From contig NZ_RJAD01000001.1 of the NCBI RefSeq assembly GCF_003999995.1, positions 1,054,001-1,118,000 on the forward strand: a stretch of DNA of 64,000 nt. The letters run 5' to 3'. The DNA comes from Microbacterium sulfonylureivorans. Lineage in GTDB: Bacteria > Actinomycetota > Actinomycetes > Actinomycetales > Microbacteriaceae. The notes under the pieces were generated by a model. It had not been told where the DNA came from, searched no databases, and worked only from the letters and a program-made list of their open reading frames with translations. Positions 36,501 to 45,858 of the stretch are shown one piece after another (the stretch's first letter is position 1; every line of letters begins with the position of its first letter). Made by a program: the position numbers and the translations under genes.

Positions 36501-39500
36501 GCCTTCACGGTCAGGATGTGCGTCTCGAGGTCGTAGCGGAACGTGACGACCTTGCCCTGGCTCGCGCTGAACGTGATGTTGCCGCCGCCGGGCGCACCGC
36601 CCACGCCGTAGTTCTCGTCCCAGCTCAGGTTGTGGGCGACCTTGACCTCGTACGAGCCGGTCGGCAGGTCGTCGGTCGTGTACTGGAAGACGCCGTCCGC
36701 GTTGCGGTCGAACATCATCGTCGCGAGGCACTCCGGCTGCCAGTCGCCGGGGCACCCGAGCTCGCTCTGCAGCGATCCGGGGAGGGTGATGACCGGCCCG
36801 TCCGCGGTCGACCAGATGTTCTTGGTGCGAGAGTCGAAGTAGAAGGTCACCTCGCCGCCGTCGTGGTCGAGCAGGATGTCGGAGCCCCCGGGAGCGCTTC
36901 CCGCGCCGTAGTTCTCGCCCCACGACTTCTCGGTCGCGATCTTGTACGCGTAGTCCCCGGCGGGGATGTCCACGGTGAGCGACCAGACGCCGCCGGCGGC
37001 CTCGGTCATCTGCACGGCACCGCACTCGGGCTGCCAGTCACCGGGGCAGCCGGCCTCGCTGTTGAAGCTGCCCGGCACGCTGACGAACCCGTAGTCCTTC
37101 GGCTCCTGGGGCTCGGGCTCCTCCGGCACCTCCGGCTCCTCGGGCTCCTCCACGACGGCGCGGTTCACCCGGTTGCCGACGGACGCGTAGGTGGATGCCG
37201 CGGCACGGTGGCCGGCGGCATCCGTCGACACCGCGCGGTACTCGAGCAGCGTGCCCGCATCGAGACCGGCCACGTCGTGGAAGACGCGGGGCGACGTGTC
37301 CTCAGCGGTTCCGAGCGCGTGCCACTCGTCGTCGCCGACGACGCGCCACGAGAAGCTCGTCTCGGCCCACACGCCGTCGGCGATGTCGGCACCCACCGGC
37401 GAGACGCCGGTGAGGCCGGCCCCGGCCGCGGGGAGGGTGACGGAGATCTCGCCGGCCTGCGCGGGCGCGGTGACCGGTCCGTCGGCGGTGTAGACCACGG
37501 CCGACAGCGCCGGCACGGTGACCGACGCGACGCCGGCCGCGTCGGTCGCGAAGGCCGCTCCGCCGCCGTAGAGCGCCGTGAACGAGGCATCGGTCGTCAG
37601 CGTCGGGATCGAGACGGTCTTGGCCGTCGTCGCGTTGTTGGTCGCGACGAGGTACTCGATCTTGTCGTCGCGGTCGACGCGGCTGAAGGCGTAGACGCCC
37701 GCCGCCGCATCGTCGACGTAGCGCTCGATCTGCGCGCCCGACTCGAGGGCCGGGTGGGCCGCCCGCAGCTCGGCGAGGGCGGCGATGTGCTCGTACAGCG
37801 GAGCGTCGGTGTCGTAGCGGTCGACGCTGCCGAGCTGCTCCCCCGTCACGAGGGGCTGGTTCTCGTAGTCCGTGGTCTGCGTCGCGAAGAGGGTCTGACG
37901 AGCGTCCTTGTCGCCGCCGGTCCCCGCGAAGCCCTGCTCGTCGCCGTAGTAGACGACGGGCTGGCCGCGCGTGAGGTACATCAGCTCGTGGGCGAGCTCG
38001 TCGCGCTGGAGCGCGTCGGCACCGGCGAGGAAGTACCCGATGCGCCCCATGTCGTGGTTGCCCAGGAAGGTCGGGAGGGCCGTGGCCGACGAGTCGGGCG
38101 TGGTGTACATGTCGTCGCCGGCGAACAGCGTCTGCAGTCCGCTGGGCTTGGCCGTGACGCCGGTTCCCTTCGCGTACGCGGTCGCCGCGCTCTGGAAGGT
38201 GAAGTCGAGCACGGAGTTCATGTCGGTCTTGCGCACGTACGGCGACAGCTTGGCCGGGTCGGCGTCGTACACCTCGCCGAACATGAAGAAGTCGGGCTTG
38301 TCCTTGGAGTGGGCGTAGTCGAGCACCTCGGTCGCCCACTGCTCCCAGAACTCGAAGTTGACGTGCTTGGCGGTGTCGATGCGGAAGCCGTCGATGCCGA
38401 GGTCGATCCAGTCCTGGTAGACGTCGACGAAGCCGTCGACGACCGTCGGGTGCTCGGTCATGAGGTCGTCGAGTCCGACGAAGTCGCCGAACGTGACGGA
38501 CTCGCCGGCCCAGGTCGAGTCTCCGCGGTTGTGGTACAGCGTCGGGTCGTTGAGCCAATCCGGCACCTTGACGTCGGCGTCCGCGTCCGCGATGACCGGC
38601 GTGTAGGGGAAGCTCGTCGCGGGGTCGAGGTCGGGGAAGGTGTCGGAGGCCGCGTAGGTCGCCGGGTCGAAGGCTGTTCCCTCCGCGTCGCGGTACGGCT
38701 CCGCCTCCTTCGTGATGTAGCTCTGCGAGCCCTCCGCGTACGAGATCACATCGGCGGTGTGGTTCGTGATGATGTCGAAGTAGACCTTGATGTCGCGGCT
38801 GTGCGCATCGGCGATGAGCGCCTCGAGCTCCTCGTTGGTGCCGAGGTGCGGGTCGATCTGCGTGAAGTCGGTGATCCAGTAGCCGTGGTACCCGGCGCTC
38901 GCATCGGCGCCGGCGCCCTGAACGGGCCGGTTCTTGAAGCTCGGGGTGAGCCAGATCGCGCTCGTGCCGAGACCCTCGATGTAATCGAGCTGCTCGCGGA
39001 GCCCCGCGAGGTCTCCGCCCTGGTAGAAGCCCTTGTCGGTCGGGTCGAACCCGTTCGCCAGGCGGTCGCCGGGGATGCCCGCGGTGTCGTTCGACGTGTC
39101 GCCGTTCGCGAAGCGGTCGGTCATGACGAAGTAGAACTGCTCGGCGCTGCCGGGCTGGCGCACCGGCTCGGCGACGAGCGCGTCGTCGGCCGCGGTGTAC
39201 GCCCCGTCGACCGACACGACCTCGATGCCGATCCGATGGGTCGTGTCGTCGAAGCTGAAGCGCAGCGTCGAGGTGCCGGCGAGCGTGAGCGGGATGTTCG
39301 CCCCGCCCTTCACCCCGTCGGCGCCGTAGTCCTCGGCCCACGAGTCGTTGACGGCGACCTTGTACTCGTAGGTGCCGGCGGGCACCTCGAACTGCGCGGC
39401 GTAGACATCCGCGGTGTCGGTGGCGATGAGGTCGGTGGCGTTGCAGTCCGGCTGCCAGTCGTCCGGGCAGCCGAGCTCGCTCTGGATGCTGCCGACCAGC

Positions 39501-39622
39501 GCGAAGGTGCGATCGGCCGCGGCGGCGGGCACGGCGGCGACCAGGCCCCCGGTGAGGATGAGTGCCGCGGCGGTGAGGATCGCGGCGGAACGGCGGACAC
39601 GTGCGGATGTCGGCTTCGACAC
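33554..39622 (-). CDS. pulA: Secreted bifunctional pullulanase / alpha-amylase with two GH13 domains
   Basis: This 2022-residue protein has a signal peptide (residues 1-36) and an X25-like starch module ([16 protein letters not shown]). The first GH13 domain runs from about 165 to 640 with Asp416 (GFRIDTAKH), Glu450 (FMFGEVYD) and Asp524 (LGNHD). Two further X25-like modules follow near 854 and 951. The second, pullulanase-type GH13 domain runs from about 1080 to 1900 with Asp1517 (FRFDLMGHH) and Glu1554 (YGEGWNFGE). A C-terminal Ig-like domain closes it. It should cut both alpha-1,4 and alpha-1,6 bonds of starch outside the cell. The GTG start follows AGGAG; two LacI-type operators lie upstream. 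Confidence 0.93.
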   Translation of the reverse strand: MSKPTSARVRRSAAILTAAALILTGGLVAAVPAAAADRTFALVGSIQSELGCPDDWQPDCNATDLIATDTADVYAAQFEVPAGTYEYKVAVNDSWAEDYGADGVKGGANIPLTLAGTSTLRFSFDDTTHRIGIEVVSVDGAYTAADDALVAEPVRQPGSAEQFYFVMTDRFANGDTSNDTAGIPGDRLANGFDPTDKGFYQGGDLAGLREQLDYIEGLGTSAIWLTPSFKNRPVQGAGADASAGYHGYWITDFTQIDPHLGTNEELEALIADAHSRDIKVYFDIITNHTADVISYAEGSQSYITKEAEPYRDAEGTAFDPATYAASDTFPDLDPATSFPYTPVIADADADVKVPDWLNDPTLYHNRGDSTWAGESVTFGDFVGLDDLMTEHPTVVDGFVDVYQDWIDLGIDGFRIDTAKHVNFEFWEQWATEVLDYAHSKDKPDFFMFGEVYDADPAKLSPYVRKTDMNSVLDFTFQSAATAYAKGTGVTAKPSGLQTLFAGDDMYTTPDSSATALPTFLGNHDMGRIGYFLAGADALQRDELAHELMYLTRGQPVVYYGDEQGFAGTGGDKDARQTLFATQTTDYENQPLVTGEQLGSVDRYDTDAPLYEHIAALAELRAAHPALESGAQIERYVDDAAAGVYAFSRVDRDDKIEYLVATNNATTAKTVSIPTLTTDASFTALYGGGAAFATDAAGVASVTVPALSAVVYTADGPVTAPAQAGEISVTLPAAGAGLTGVSPVGADIADGVWAETSFSWRVVGDDEWHALGTAEDTSPRVFHDVAGLDAGTLLEYRAVSTDAAGHRAAASTYASVGNRVNRAVVEEPEEPEVPEEPEPQEPKDYGFVSVPGSFNSEAGCPGDWQPECGAVQMTEAAGGVWSLTVDIPAGDYAYKIATEKSWGENYGAGSAPGGSDILLDHDGGEVTFYFDSRTKNIWSTADGPVITLPGSLQSELGCPGDWQPECLATMMFDRNADGVFQYTTDDLPTGSYEVKVAHNLSWDENYGVGGAPGGGNITFSASQGKVVTFRYDLETHILTVKASDPPLAGVGELRAHWIDAETIAWPADLGTAAADASWQLHASDEASLALADGEITGGDAIDLPRVDGGLTAAQKTAFPALAGFTALHVDGADAAALLKGQLMVSQRDAGGVVKAYTGVQIPGVLDDLYADAVADTALGVTFKSGTPTFRLWAPTAQAATLLTWEAGADGDPTRHEASWDAASGVWSVKGAKSLKGDEYLWEIDVYAPATGEIETNVVTDPYSLALTTNSERSVAIDLNDKAWKPKAWEKTKAPVIDRPVDRAIYELHIRDFSITDETVPAEERGTYRAFTRDSAGTAQLRELADAGINTVHLLPSFDIASIEEDRSKQAVPDCDLASFGPASEEQQACIEEVVDADGFNWGYDPYHYSAPEGSYAVDPEGGARVHEFREMVGALHGMDLQVVLDEVYNHTAQSGQDAKSVLDKVVPGYYHRLNLAGNVETSTCCENVATEHEVAQKLMVDSVVTWARDYKVDGFRFDLMGHHSKQNMLEIRAALDELTLKKDGVDGKAIYLYGEGWNFGEVANNALFEQATQGQLGGTGIGTFTDRLRDAVHGGSPVDGASIFYQGFGTGLSTDPNGRPGVPGDPAGDLARKTDLVKLGLAGNLRDFEMTASDGTVKAGDQFLYNGAPAGYADQPDEVITYVDAHDNETLYDHQVFKLPVDTSMADRVRMNTLSLATTAFSQTPSFWHAGTELFRSKSLDRNSYNSGDWFNRIDWTGQESTFGSGVPRKSDNEDKWSIMKPLLENPALKPGASDIASAEASALDLLRIREEVGLLRLGSADLIQQKVSFPNSGPDATPGVVVMLIDDLVGDDVDPELEGALVVFNASPDARTQALPDLAGRGFALTAAQAGGADAVVKTTKWDAAGGELTVPARSVAVLVDKADVRTAVLAAPDRIVAKHGTTVTVTGKVVAADGTAPVGTVTVTDGGVVIATVALTAADKGKVRVALPKLGKGLHLLRTTFDGAAGFKDSRAIVPAPVLIY

Positions 39623-39680
39623 AGGGGAACTCCTGGGGGAGGTGTGGCACGGCGACGTGCCTGCGGTGCAGTGTGCCGCC

Positions 39681-39719
39681 GACGCTAACAGGATGAGGGC
39701 AGAAACTGCAAGCGCTTAC
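39681..39719 (-). promoter_or_regulatory. Pullulanase promoter with LacI/cre-type operator on the -35 box
   Basis: TTGCAG (39710-39705) and TAGCGT (39686-39681) are separated by 18 bases. The palindrome TGCAAGCGCTTACA (39706-39719) covers the -35, with the AAGCGCTT core typical of LacI-family maltose/starch repressors. This would block polymerase when sugar is absent. Confidence 0.65.
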
Positions 39720-39784
39720 ATCGTGAGAATGCGCTCATTCGCGGAAGGGGCCGCCGACCGGTCCCGCGATTTCGGGGCTCGTCA

Positions 39785-39799
39785 GGCAATCGCTTGCAT
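39785..39799 (-). promoter_or_regulatory. Second LacI-like operator upstream of the pullulanase gene
   Basis: GGCAATCGCTTGCAT contains the same CGCTTGCA half as the first site, with one mismatch in the other half. The two sites are about 80 bases apart, compatible with repressor looping. Confidence 0.45.
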
Positions 39800-39816
39800 C
39801 GCGCCGCCGCGAGCGA

Positions 39817-40278
39817 TCACTCCGCGCTGCGCGCCTCCGCCGTGGCATACGTGCTGCGCTGCTCGATGACGGCGAGCGTGCACCGCGAGATGCAGGCGAG
39901 CTTGCCCGCGTCGTCGACGATGCGGACCTCCCAGACCTGTGACCGTCGGCCGATCGCGGCCGGTGTCGCCGTGGCGGTCACCCAGCCGGTGAAGACCGGT
40001 CGGATGTGGTTGGCGTTGATCTCCTGCCCCACGACGTGGAATCTCTCGCGATCGACCGACAGGTATCCCGCCCACGACGCCAGCGTCTCGGCGAGCGCGA
40101 CGGATGCTCCGCCGTGCAGGACGCCCGCGGGCTGCGTGGTGCGGTGGTCCACCGGCATCCGCCCCACGAGAGCGTCGTCGCGCAGCTCGACGACCTCGAT
40201 GCCCAGCGTCTCGATGAGCGTCGAGCCCGCCATGGCGTTGAGGTCGATGCCGGCGACATCGCCGACCCACAGGCTCAC
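39817..40278 (-). CDS. PaaI-type hotdog thioesterase
   Basis: This 153-residue single hotdog protein has the active-site stretch PAGVLHGGASVALAETLASW, with H-G-G-x-x-x-x-L-A-E typical of PaaI/YbgC-like acyl-CoA thioesterases, and INANHIRPVFTGWVTATATP. It likely hydrolyses aryl- or short acyl-CoA. The GTG start overlaps the prpC stop (GTGA), so it is the last gene of the methylcitrate operon. A house-cleaning role for stalled CoA thioesters is inferred from that position. Confidence 0.88.
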   Translation of the reverse strand: MSLWVGDVAGIDLNAMAGSTLIETLGIEVVELRDDALVGRMPVDHRTTQPAGVLHGGASVALAETLASWAGYLSVDRERFHVVGQEINANHIRPVFTGWVTATATPAAIGRRSQVWEVRIVDDAGKLACISRCTLAVIEQRSTYATAEARSAE

Positions 40279-41465
40279 TCGGCGGCCTCCTCCGGACGGT
40301 CGGCGACCGCGGCGACCGCTTCGTCGGGGACGTAGCCCTCGATGTGCCGCTCGTCCGGGCCGTTGTACTCCGACAGCGGCCGGATGAGCGCGTTCGACCC
40401 CAGCTGCTCGATGATGTGCGCCGTCCACCCCGTGACGCGCGCCGCGACGAACAGCGGCGTGAAGGTCAGGGTGTCGAAGCCCATCAGGTTGTACGCCGGC
40501 CCCGACGGGTAGTCGAGGTTCGGGTAGATGCCCTTGCGCGAGACGAACTCGGACTCGAGCGTGTCGTACAGGGCCGCGACATCCGGCCGGTCGTAGTGCT
40601 CGACGAGCGTGTCGAGCGCCGCCTTCATCGTCGGCACGCGCGAGTCGCCTCGCTTGTAGACGCGGTGACCGAAGCCCATGATCTTGCGCTTCTCGGCGAG
40701 CGCCTCGTCGAGCCAGGGGCCGACGTTCTCGGCCGTGCCGATCTCGTCGAAGATGTGCAGGACGGCCTCGTTCGCCCCGCCGTGGAGCGGGCCCTTGAGG
40801 GCGCCGATCGCACCGACGACGGCCGAGTAGAGGTCGCTGAGGGTCGAGGCGATGACGCGGGCCGTGAAGGTCGAGGCGTTGAAGGAGTGCTCGGCGTAGA
40901 GGATCATCGAGCGGTTGAACGCATCGACGACCACGTCGTCGGCCTCTTCTCCGAACACCATCCAGAGGAAGTTGGCGGCGTAGTCGAGATCGCTGCGCGG
41001 CTCGATCGGCTGCTGGCCGCGGCGGCGGCGCTGGCCGTAGGCGACGATCGCGGGGAGCACGGCGAAGAGCCGCACGCTGCGCGCCAGGTTCTGCTCGGCG
41101 CTGCCGCTCGCATCGAGCACGGAGCCCGAGCCCGCGAGGTCGCGCGCGCCGATGAGGCTGGCCGCCGTGCGCACTTCGTCCATGGGATGGGCGTCGCGGG
41201 GCACGAGGTCGATCGCGGCGCGCACGTCGGCCGGGAGCGACCGGTACTCCCGCTCGGTCGCCCGCAGCTGGGCGAGCTGCACCTCGGTCGGCAGCTCGCC
41301 GTGCCACAGCAGATACGCCACGGCCTCGAACGACTGCGTGGCCGCGAGCTCCTGCACGGGGTAGCCCCGGTACAGGAGGGAGTTCGTCTCCGGGTTGACC
41401 TTCGACACCGCCGTGTAGTCGACGACGACTCCGGCGAGGCCCTTCTTGATGTCGGGTCCGGTCAT
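40275..41465 (-). CDS. prpC: 2-methylcitrate synthase / citrate synthase
   Basis: This 396-residue citrate synthase-family protein has the catalytic histidines in EHSFNASTFTARV and GPLHGGANEAV. The substrate arginines lie in MGFGHRVYKRGDSRV and the catalytic Asp in the C-terminal third. It condenses propionyl-CoA with oxaloacetate to 2-methylcitrate. Placement after prpD and prpB favours methylcitrate synthase over plain citrate synthase. AAGGAG is four bases before the ATG at 41465, and the stop of a 32-codon upstream frame overlaps that ATG. Confidence 0.92.
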   Translation of the reverse strand: MTGPDIKKGLAGVVVDYTAVSKVNPETNSLLYRGYPVQELAATQSFEAVAYLLWHGELPTEVQLAQLRATEREYRSLPADVRAAIDLVPRDAHPMDEVRTAASLIGARDLAGSGSVLDASGSAEQNLARSVRLFAVLPAIVAYGQRRRRGQQPIEPRSDLDYAANFLWMVFGEEADDVVVDAFNRSMILYAEHSFNASTFTARVIASTLSDLYSAVVGAIGALKGPLHGGANEAVLHIFDEIGTAENVGPWLDEALAEKRKIMGFGHRVYKRGDSRVPTMKAALDTLVEHYDRPDVAALYDTLESEFVSRKGIYPNLDYPSGPAYNLMGFDTLTFTPLFVAARVTGWTAHIIEQLGSNALIRPLSEYNGPDERHIEGYVPDEAVAAVADRPEEAAE

Positions 41466-41560
41466 TTCGCTCCTTCGAGGTGCGGCATGTCCCACTTTGT
41501 GCCGATATGACCCTGCCATAACGGGATGAAGTGGGACACGTTGGGGATGAATGGGGACAT
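41462..41560 (-). CDS. Possible 32-residue leader peptide coupled to prpC
   Basis: A short frame runs from ATG 41560 to TGA 41464-41462, whose last bases overlap the prpC start (AATGA). It reads SPFIPNVSHFIPLWQGHIGT and ends DMPHLEGAK, with the prpC ribosome site coding its final residues. There is no clear ribosome site of its own. It covers the intercistronic repeats and could couple or attenuate prpC translation, or be an accident of the repeats. Confidence 0.3.
   Translation of the reverse strand: MSPFIPNVSHFIPLWQGHIGTKWDMPHLEGAK
41488..41560 (-). repeat. Tandem and inverted TGTCCC repeats between prpB and prpC
   Basis: On the minus strand TGTCCCCATTCATCCC and TGTCCCACTTCATCCC are direct repeats with a 21-base period (two helical turns). 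A third copy, TGTCCCACTT on the plus strand (41488-41497), is inverted relative to AAGTGGGACA (41529-41538), giving perfect ten-base arms. The spacing suggests protein binding sites. Confidence 0.6.
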
Positions 41561-41571
41561 GATGCGCTGAT

Positions 41572-42471
41572 TCAGCGGGCGATCTGGAAGTTGAAGACGT
41601 CCTGGTCGAAGTGGTTGTACTGCTCGTAGTCGATGAGGTCGTACAGGTCGGCGCGGTGCTGCATCTCGCCGAGCCTGGACGTCAGGTGGCCTTCGTCGTT
41701 CAGCGTGTCGAGGGCACGGGATGCCGCGCCCATCGCGATGCGCAGAAGCGAGACGGGCCAGATCACGATGTTCACGCCGGCATCGCGCAGCTGATCGGTC
41801 GAGAAGAGGTCGCTCTTCCCGAACTCGGTCATGTTGGCGAGGATCGGCACATCCAGAGCATTGCGCATCGCCTCGAACTCGGCCAGGTCGCGCATCGCCT
41901 CGGGGAAGATCGCGTCGGCTCCGGCATCCACCAGCGCCTTCGCCCGGTCGATCGCGGCATCCAGGCCCTCGACCGCCCGGATGTCGGTACGGGCCATGAT
42001 GAGGAAGTTCGGATCGCGGCGGGCGTCGGCGGCGGCGCGGATGCGCTTGACCGCGGTGTCCTCGTCGACGACGGCCTTGCCGTCGAGGTGTCCGCAGCGC
42101 TTCGGGTTGATCTGGTCCTCGATGTGCGTCCCGGCGAGGCCGGCGTCCTCGAGGGTCTGGATCGTGCGGGCCACGTTCATCGGCTCGCCGAAGCCGGTGT
42201 CGGCGTCGATGATCGCCGGGAGGTCGGTCATCCGCGCGATCTGCTGACCCCGCCCGGCGACCTCGGTGAGCGTCGTCAGGCCGATGTCGGGGAGTCCGAG
42301 GTCGGCCGACAGGACCGCTCCCGAGATGTAGACGCCTTCGAAGCCCTTGCGCTCGATCAGCCTCGCCGTCAGCGGGTTGAACGCTCCGGGGAACCGGAGC
42401 AGCTCGCCCGACGCGAGCCGCTCGCGGAAGAGCCGCCGCTTCTCGGCGGCCGGCACCTGCGAGTACAGCAT
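41572..42471 (-). CDS. prpB: 2-methylisocitrate lyase
   Basis: This 299-residue protein belongs to the isocitrate lyase/PEP mutase superfamily. Its signature KRCGHLDGK contains the catalytic Cys. Other marks are FPGAFNPLTARLIERKGFEG, IIDADTGFGEPMNV for metal binding, and ARTDIRAVEGLDAAI. It splits 2-methylisocitrate into succinate and pyruvate. The enzyme sits between prpD and prpC; its length is the norm for PrpB. Confidence 0.95.
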   Translation of the reverse strand: MLYSQVPAAEKRRLFRERLASGELLRFPGAFNPLTARLIERKGFEGVYISGAVLSADLGLPDIGLTTLTEVAGRGQQIARMTDLPAIIDADTGFGEPMNVARTIQTLEDAGLAGTHIEDQINPKRCGHLDGKAVVDEDTAVKRIRAAADARRDPNFLIMARTDIRAVEGLDAAIDRAKALVDAGADAIFPEAMRDLAEFEAMRNALDVPILANMTEFGKSDLFSTDQLRDAGVNIVIWPVSLLRIAMGAASRALDTLNDEGHLTSRLGEMQHRADLYDLIDYEQYNHFDQDVFNFQIAR

Positions 42472-42489
42472 CAGCCGGCCGCCTTCCGA

Positions 42490-42570
42490 AGCGCGGAGAT
42501 TCGGGGCTTTCGCGGAGCACAGAGGGCCGATCCTCCGCGATCCACGTGATTCTCCGTGGAGCGGATGCCG
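42490..42570 (-). promoter_or_regulatory. CGGAG-containing repeats between prpD and prpB
   Basis: On the minus strand CACGGAGAATC and CGCGGAGGATC are direct repeats, and CGAATCTCCGCG downstream is an inverted copy. The 118-base gap also contains a CCACG/CGTGG hairpin. Such gaps are long for an operon, so binding of a regulator or an internal promoter is possible. Coordinates are approximate. Confidence 0.35.
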
Positions 42571-42589
42571 CGCACGGTCGCGCCGCGCA

Positions 42590-44116
42590 TCAGAAGAGGC
42601 CCTTCGGCGCGGGCGCAGCCGCGAGGACGCCGAACTCGGCGACGATGGTGAGCTGCTGCACCTCCTCGGGGGTGAGCTCGGGCAGGCGCTCGGCGAGGTC
42701 GAGGAAGCGGTCGATCTCCTCGGCCGAGAGGACCGGCTCGGCGAGGATCCGGAACTTGCGGATGTAGTCCTCGCGCGCGAACGGCCGTGCGCCGAGCGGG
42801 TGGGCGTCGGCGACGGCGATCTCGTCCTCGATCACGGTGCCGTCTGTCATCGTGATGACCACGCGTCCGCCGAAGGCCTTCTCGTTCGGGTCGTCGGAGT
42901 GATAGCGGCGCGTCCACTCCGCGTCTTCGGCGGTGGTGACCTTGTGCCACAGCGCGACGGTGTCCTCGCGGCCGGCGCGCTCCGGGGCGTACGACTCGAC
43001 GTGGTGCCACCCGCCGTCCTGCAGGGCGACCGCGAAGATGTACGGGATCGAGTGGTCGAGCGTCTCGCGCGACGCCTTCGGATCGTACTTCTGCGGGTCG
43101 TTCGCGCCCGATCCGATGACGTAGTGCGTGTGGTGCGACGTGTGCAGCACGATCGACTCGACGTTCTCCGGGTCGACGAGCTCGGGGTGCTCGCTGTTGA
43201 GGCGCCGGGCGAGGTCGATCCAGGCCTGCGCCTGGTACTCGGCCGAATGCTCCTTCGTGTACGAGTCGAGGATGCCGCGCTTGGCCTCGCCGGCGGCGGG
43301 GAGCGGGACGTCGTACGAGGCATCCGGTCCGTCGAGCATCCACGCGACGACGCCGTCCTCGCCTTCGTAGATCGGGCTTGGCGAGGTCTCGCCGCGCATC
43401 GCACGGTCGACGGCCTCGACGGCCATCTTTCCGGCGAATGCGGGGGCGTGCGCCTTCCACGTCGAGATCTCGCCCTTGCGCGACTGGCGCGTCGCGGTGG
43501 TGGTGTGGAGGGCCTGTCCCACAGCCTGGTAGATCGTCTCGACGTCGAGTCCGAGGAGCGTGCCGATGCCGGCGGCCGCCGACGGGCCGAGGTGGGCGAC
43601 GTGGTCGATCTTGTGCTTGTGCAGGCAGATCGCGCGCACGAGGTCGATCTGGATCTCGTAGCCCGTCGCGATGCCCCGCACGAGCGCCGCCCCGTCGGCG
43701 CCGACGTGCTGCGCGACCGCGAGGATCGGCGGGATGTTGTCGCCGGGGTGCGAGTAGTCGGCCGCCAGGAACGTGTCGTGGTAGTCGAGTTCGCGCACCG
43801 CGACCCCGTTGGCCCACGCGGCCCACTCCGGGCTCGTCTTGCGGTCGAGCGCGCAGCCGAACACCGTCGCGCCGCTGCCGCCGACCGACACGGCGTGGTC
43901 GAGCGCCTGCTGGCGGGCCGCACTGACGGGTGCGCGGGTGAGGGATGCCGCGGCCACCGCCGCGTTGTCGATGACGCGGTTGATGATCATGTCGACGACG
44001 TCGGACTCGACCTCGACGGGGTCTGCGGCGACCTCGGCGATGTGCCAGGCCAGCTGCCCCTCACGGGCGAGGTTCTCGTCGCTGCGGTGGACGCGGAGGT
44101 GGTGGATGACGGTCAT
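42590..44116 (-). CDS. prpD: 2-methylcitrate dehydratase (MmgE/PrpD family)
   Basis: This 508-residue MmgE/PrpD protein is of normal length. Landmarks are [80 protein letters not shown] and [17 protein letters not shown]. It removes water from 2-methylcitrate without an iron-sulfur cluster. It follows the GntR regulator by eight bases. With prpB and prpC it gives a complete set for turning propionyl-CoA and oxaloacetate into succinate and pyruvate, provided an aconitase-type hydratase is encoded elsewhere. Confidence 0.95.
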   Translation of the reverse strand: MTVIHHLRVHRSDENLAREGQLAWHIAEVAADPVEVESDVVDMIINRVIDNAAVAAASLTRAPVSAARQQALDHAVSVGGSGATVFGCALDRKTSPEWAAWANGVAVRELDYHDTFLAADYSHPGDNIPPILAVAQHVGADGAALVRGIATGYEIQIDLVRAICLHKHKIDHVAHLGPSAAAGIGTLLGLDVETIYQAVGQALHTTTATRQSRKGEISTWKAHAPAFAGKMAVEAVDRAMRGETSPSPIYEGEDGVVAWMLDGPDASYDVPLPAAGEAKRGILDSYTKEHSAEYQAQAWIDLARRLNSEHPELVDPENVESIVLHTSHHTHYVIGSGANDPQKYDPKASRETLDHSIPYIFAVALQDGGWHHVESYAPERAGREDTVALWHKVTTAEDAEWTRRYHSDDPNEKAFGGRVVITMTDGTVIEDEIAVADAHPLGARPFAREDYIRKFRILAEPVLSAEEIDRFLDLAERLPELTPEEVQQLTIVAEFGVLAAAPAPKGLF

Positions 44117-44124
44117 GATCTGCC

Positions 44125-44751
44125 TTACTTCAGTGATTCGAGGATGTTCGTGAGCGCGTTGTGCAGATGCACGTGCGTGGCGTGCGCGGCCAGGTCGGCG
44201 TCGCGCGCGGCGATCGCCGAGGCGATCAGGCGGTGCTCGGCGACGGATGCCGCGAGCCGGTCGGGCTTGTCGCGGGCGAGTCGGCGCACGCGGACGAGGT
44301 GGGTGCGGACGGTCCGCAGCGCGGCCGTGAGGTAGTCGTTCGAGACGGAGGCGTCGAGCTGCCGGTCGAACCGCGCGATGAGCGCGTAATAGGCGTCGAG
44401 CCCGTCGGCGCGGTCGAGGTCGACGTCGGCGAACTCCCGTGCGAGCACGGCGAAGGCCGAGGCATCCCCCCGCTCGGCGGCGAGGCGGGCAGCGGATTCC
44501 TCCAGCGCGCGGCGCACCTCGAAGATCTCGCGGATGTCGTCGGCGTCGATCGGGGTGACGACGGTCACGCGCGGCGACTGCTGCGCGACGAGCCCGTCGG
44601 CGGCGAGGCGCCCGAGGGCTTCGCGGAGCGGTGTGCGGCTGACGCCGAGGCGAGCTGCCTGTTCCACCTCGCCGAGAACGGTGCCCGCCGGCAGCGCGCC
44701 CTCCTGGATCTCGTCGAGAAGGGTCGTATACGCCCGGTCACTGGCACGCAC
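44125..44751 (-). CDS. GntR/FCD regulator of the methylcitrate operon
   Basis: This protein of about 208 residues has a GntR winged helix ([40 protein letters not shown]) and an FCD domain with [17 protein letters not shown] and a C-terminal [23 protein letters not shown] codons at 44760 and 44751 are both in frame; AGGAGG is eight bases before 44751 and touches 44760, so the shorter form is chosen. It is the first gene of the prp operon and should bind the two GTATAC palindromes upstream, releasing with propionate-derived acids. The ligand is inference. Confidence 0.9.
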   Translation of the reverse strand: MRASDRAYTTLLDEIQEGALPAGTVLGEVEQAARLGVSRTPLREALGRLAADGLVAQQSPRVTVVTPIDADDIREIFEVRRALEESAARLAAERGDASAFAVLAREFADVDLDRADGLDAYYALIARFDRQLDASVSNDYLTAALRTVRTHLVRVRRLARDKPDRLAASVAEHRLIASAIAARDADLAAHATHVHLHNALTNILESLK

Positions 44752-44782
44752 AGCATCCACCTCCTCGTCGTAGCGCGACCCA

Positions 44783-44844
44783 TTGTATACATAAAGCGGG
44801 CCAAGCGGCCATTCGAAGCATCCGATCTCTCACCTGGTATACAT
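44783..44844 (-). promoter_or_regulatory. Twin GTATAC operators of the gntR-prp operon
   Basis: TTGTATACATAA (44783-44794) and TGGTATACATAC (44835-44846) share a GTATAC core, a typical GntR-family site. Their centres are 52 bases apart, five helical turns. The first site overlaps a TACAAT -10-like hexamer on the minus strand. Confidence 0.6.
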
Positions 44845-44898
44845 ACGGTGAGACCATCCGAGGATCGGCGGAAGGTTCCGGCATCATCCGGCACAGTA

Positions 44899-44927
44899 TT
44901 CACAAATTCGTGAAACGGGCGTACGCT
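44899..44927 (+). promoter_or_regulatory. ABC operon promoter with palindromic operator on the -35
   Basis: TTCACA (44899-44904) and TACGCT (44922-44927) are 17 bases apart, and the ATG follows seven bases after the -10 (leaderless). TTCACAAATTCGTGAA (44899-44914) is a nearly perfect 16-base palindrome covering the -35. The probable regulator is the GbsR/MarR protein encoded third in the operon. Confidence 0.6.
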
Positions 44928-44934
44928 CCCCCGC

Positions 44935-45858
44935 ATGACCATCGTCATCAGCACCGCCGGACTCACCAAGCACTACGGGCGCGTCCACGCGCTCGACGGC
45001 CTCGACCTCGAGGTCGCCGAAGGGCAGATCCACGGATTCCTCGGCCCGAACGGCGCAGGGAAGTCGACCGCCATCCGCGTGCTCCTCGGCCTCGCGAAGG
45101 CCACTGGGGGTGAGGCATCCGTGTTCGGCGCCGATCCCTGGCGCGACGCCGTCGCCCTCCATCGGCGCATCTCGTACGTGCCCGGCGATGTGAGCGTGTG
45201 GCCCAACCTCTCGGGCGGTGAGGCGATCGACCTGATGGCGAGACTGCGCGGCACCCCGCGCAAGGATCACGCGTACCGCGCCGAGCGGGAGCGCCTGTGC
45301 GAGGCGTTCCAGTTCGACCCGCGCAAGAAGGGCCGCGCGTATTCGAAGGGGAACAGGCAGAAGGTCGCCCTCATCGCCGCCTTCGCGGTGCCGGCCGACC
45401 TGTACATCCTCGACGAGCCGACGAGCGGCCTCGACCCGCTCATGGAGGTCATGTTCCGCCGCGAGATCGCGCGCATCCGCGCGGCCGGCGCGACCGTGCT
45501 GCTGTCGAGCCACATCCTCTCCGAGGTCGAGCAGCTCTGCGACCGCGTGTCGATCATCCGCGCGGGCAGGATCGTCGAGTCGGGCACGCTGACCGAGCTC
45601 CGTCACCTCACGCGCACGGAGGTCTCGTTCGAGGGGACGGATGCCGCGACCGCCGCCGGCATCCCGGGCGCCCACGACGTGACGACCGAGGAGGGCCGCG
45701 TGCGGTTCACCGTCGACAGCGACGCCGTCGTCGGCATGCTCCCCGAGCTGGCGCGCCGGGACGTGGCGGGGCTGCGGGTCAATCCGCCGTCGCTCGAGGA
45801 GCTCTTCCTCCGTCACTACGGCGACGACCTCGCCGCCCTGGAGGGCAACGGACGATGA
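44935..45858 (+). CDS. ABC transporter ATP-binding protein
   Basis: This 307-residue ATPase has Walker A GPNGAGKST, a divergent signature loop YSKGNRQKVALIAAF, Walker B LYILDEPTSGLDPLME, and the H-loop LLSSHILSEVEQL. A C-terminal region of about 80 residues follows, typical of drug-exporter (CcmA/NatA-like) subunits. It energises export through the permease encoded next; the substrate is unknown. The SKGNRQK signature is the variant often seen with two-domain exporter permeases. Confidence 0.93.
   Translation: MTIVISTAGLTKHYGRVHALDGLDLEVAEGQIHGFLGPNGAGKSTAIRVLLGLAKATGGEASVFGADPWRDAVALHRRISYVPGDVSVWPNLSGGEAIDLMARLRGTPRKDHAYRAERERLCEAFQFDPRKKGRAYSKGNRQKVALIAAFAVPADLYILDEPTSGLDPLMEVMFRREIARIRAAGATVLLSSHILSEVEQLCDRVSIIRAGRIVESGTLTELRHLTRTEVSFEGTDAATAAGIPGAHDVTTEEGRVRFTVDSDAVVGMLPELARRDVAGLRVNPPSLEELFLRHYGDDLAALEGNGR

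Noticed and set aside
33470..39688. Long plus-strand open frames opposite the pullulanase
   Set aside because: The minus strand carries two complete GH13 domains; the plus-strand frames have no domain or ribosome site.
40275..41465. Housekeeping citrate synthase
   Set aside because: Operon position between prpB and a thioesterase, under a GntR-prpD promoter, favours 2-methylcitrate synthase, though sequence alone does not exclude dual activity.
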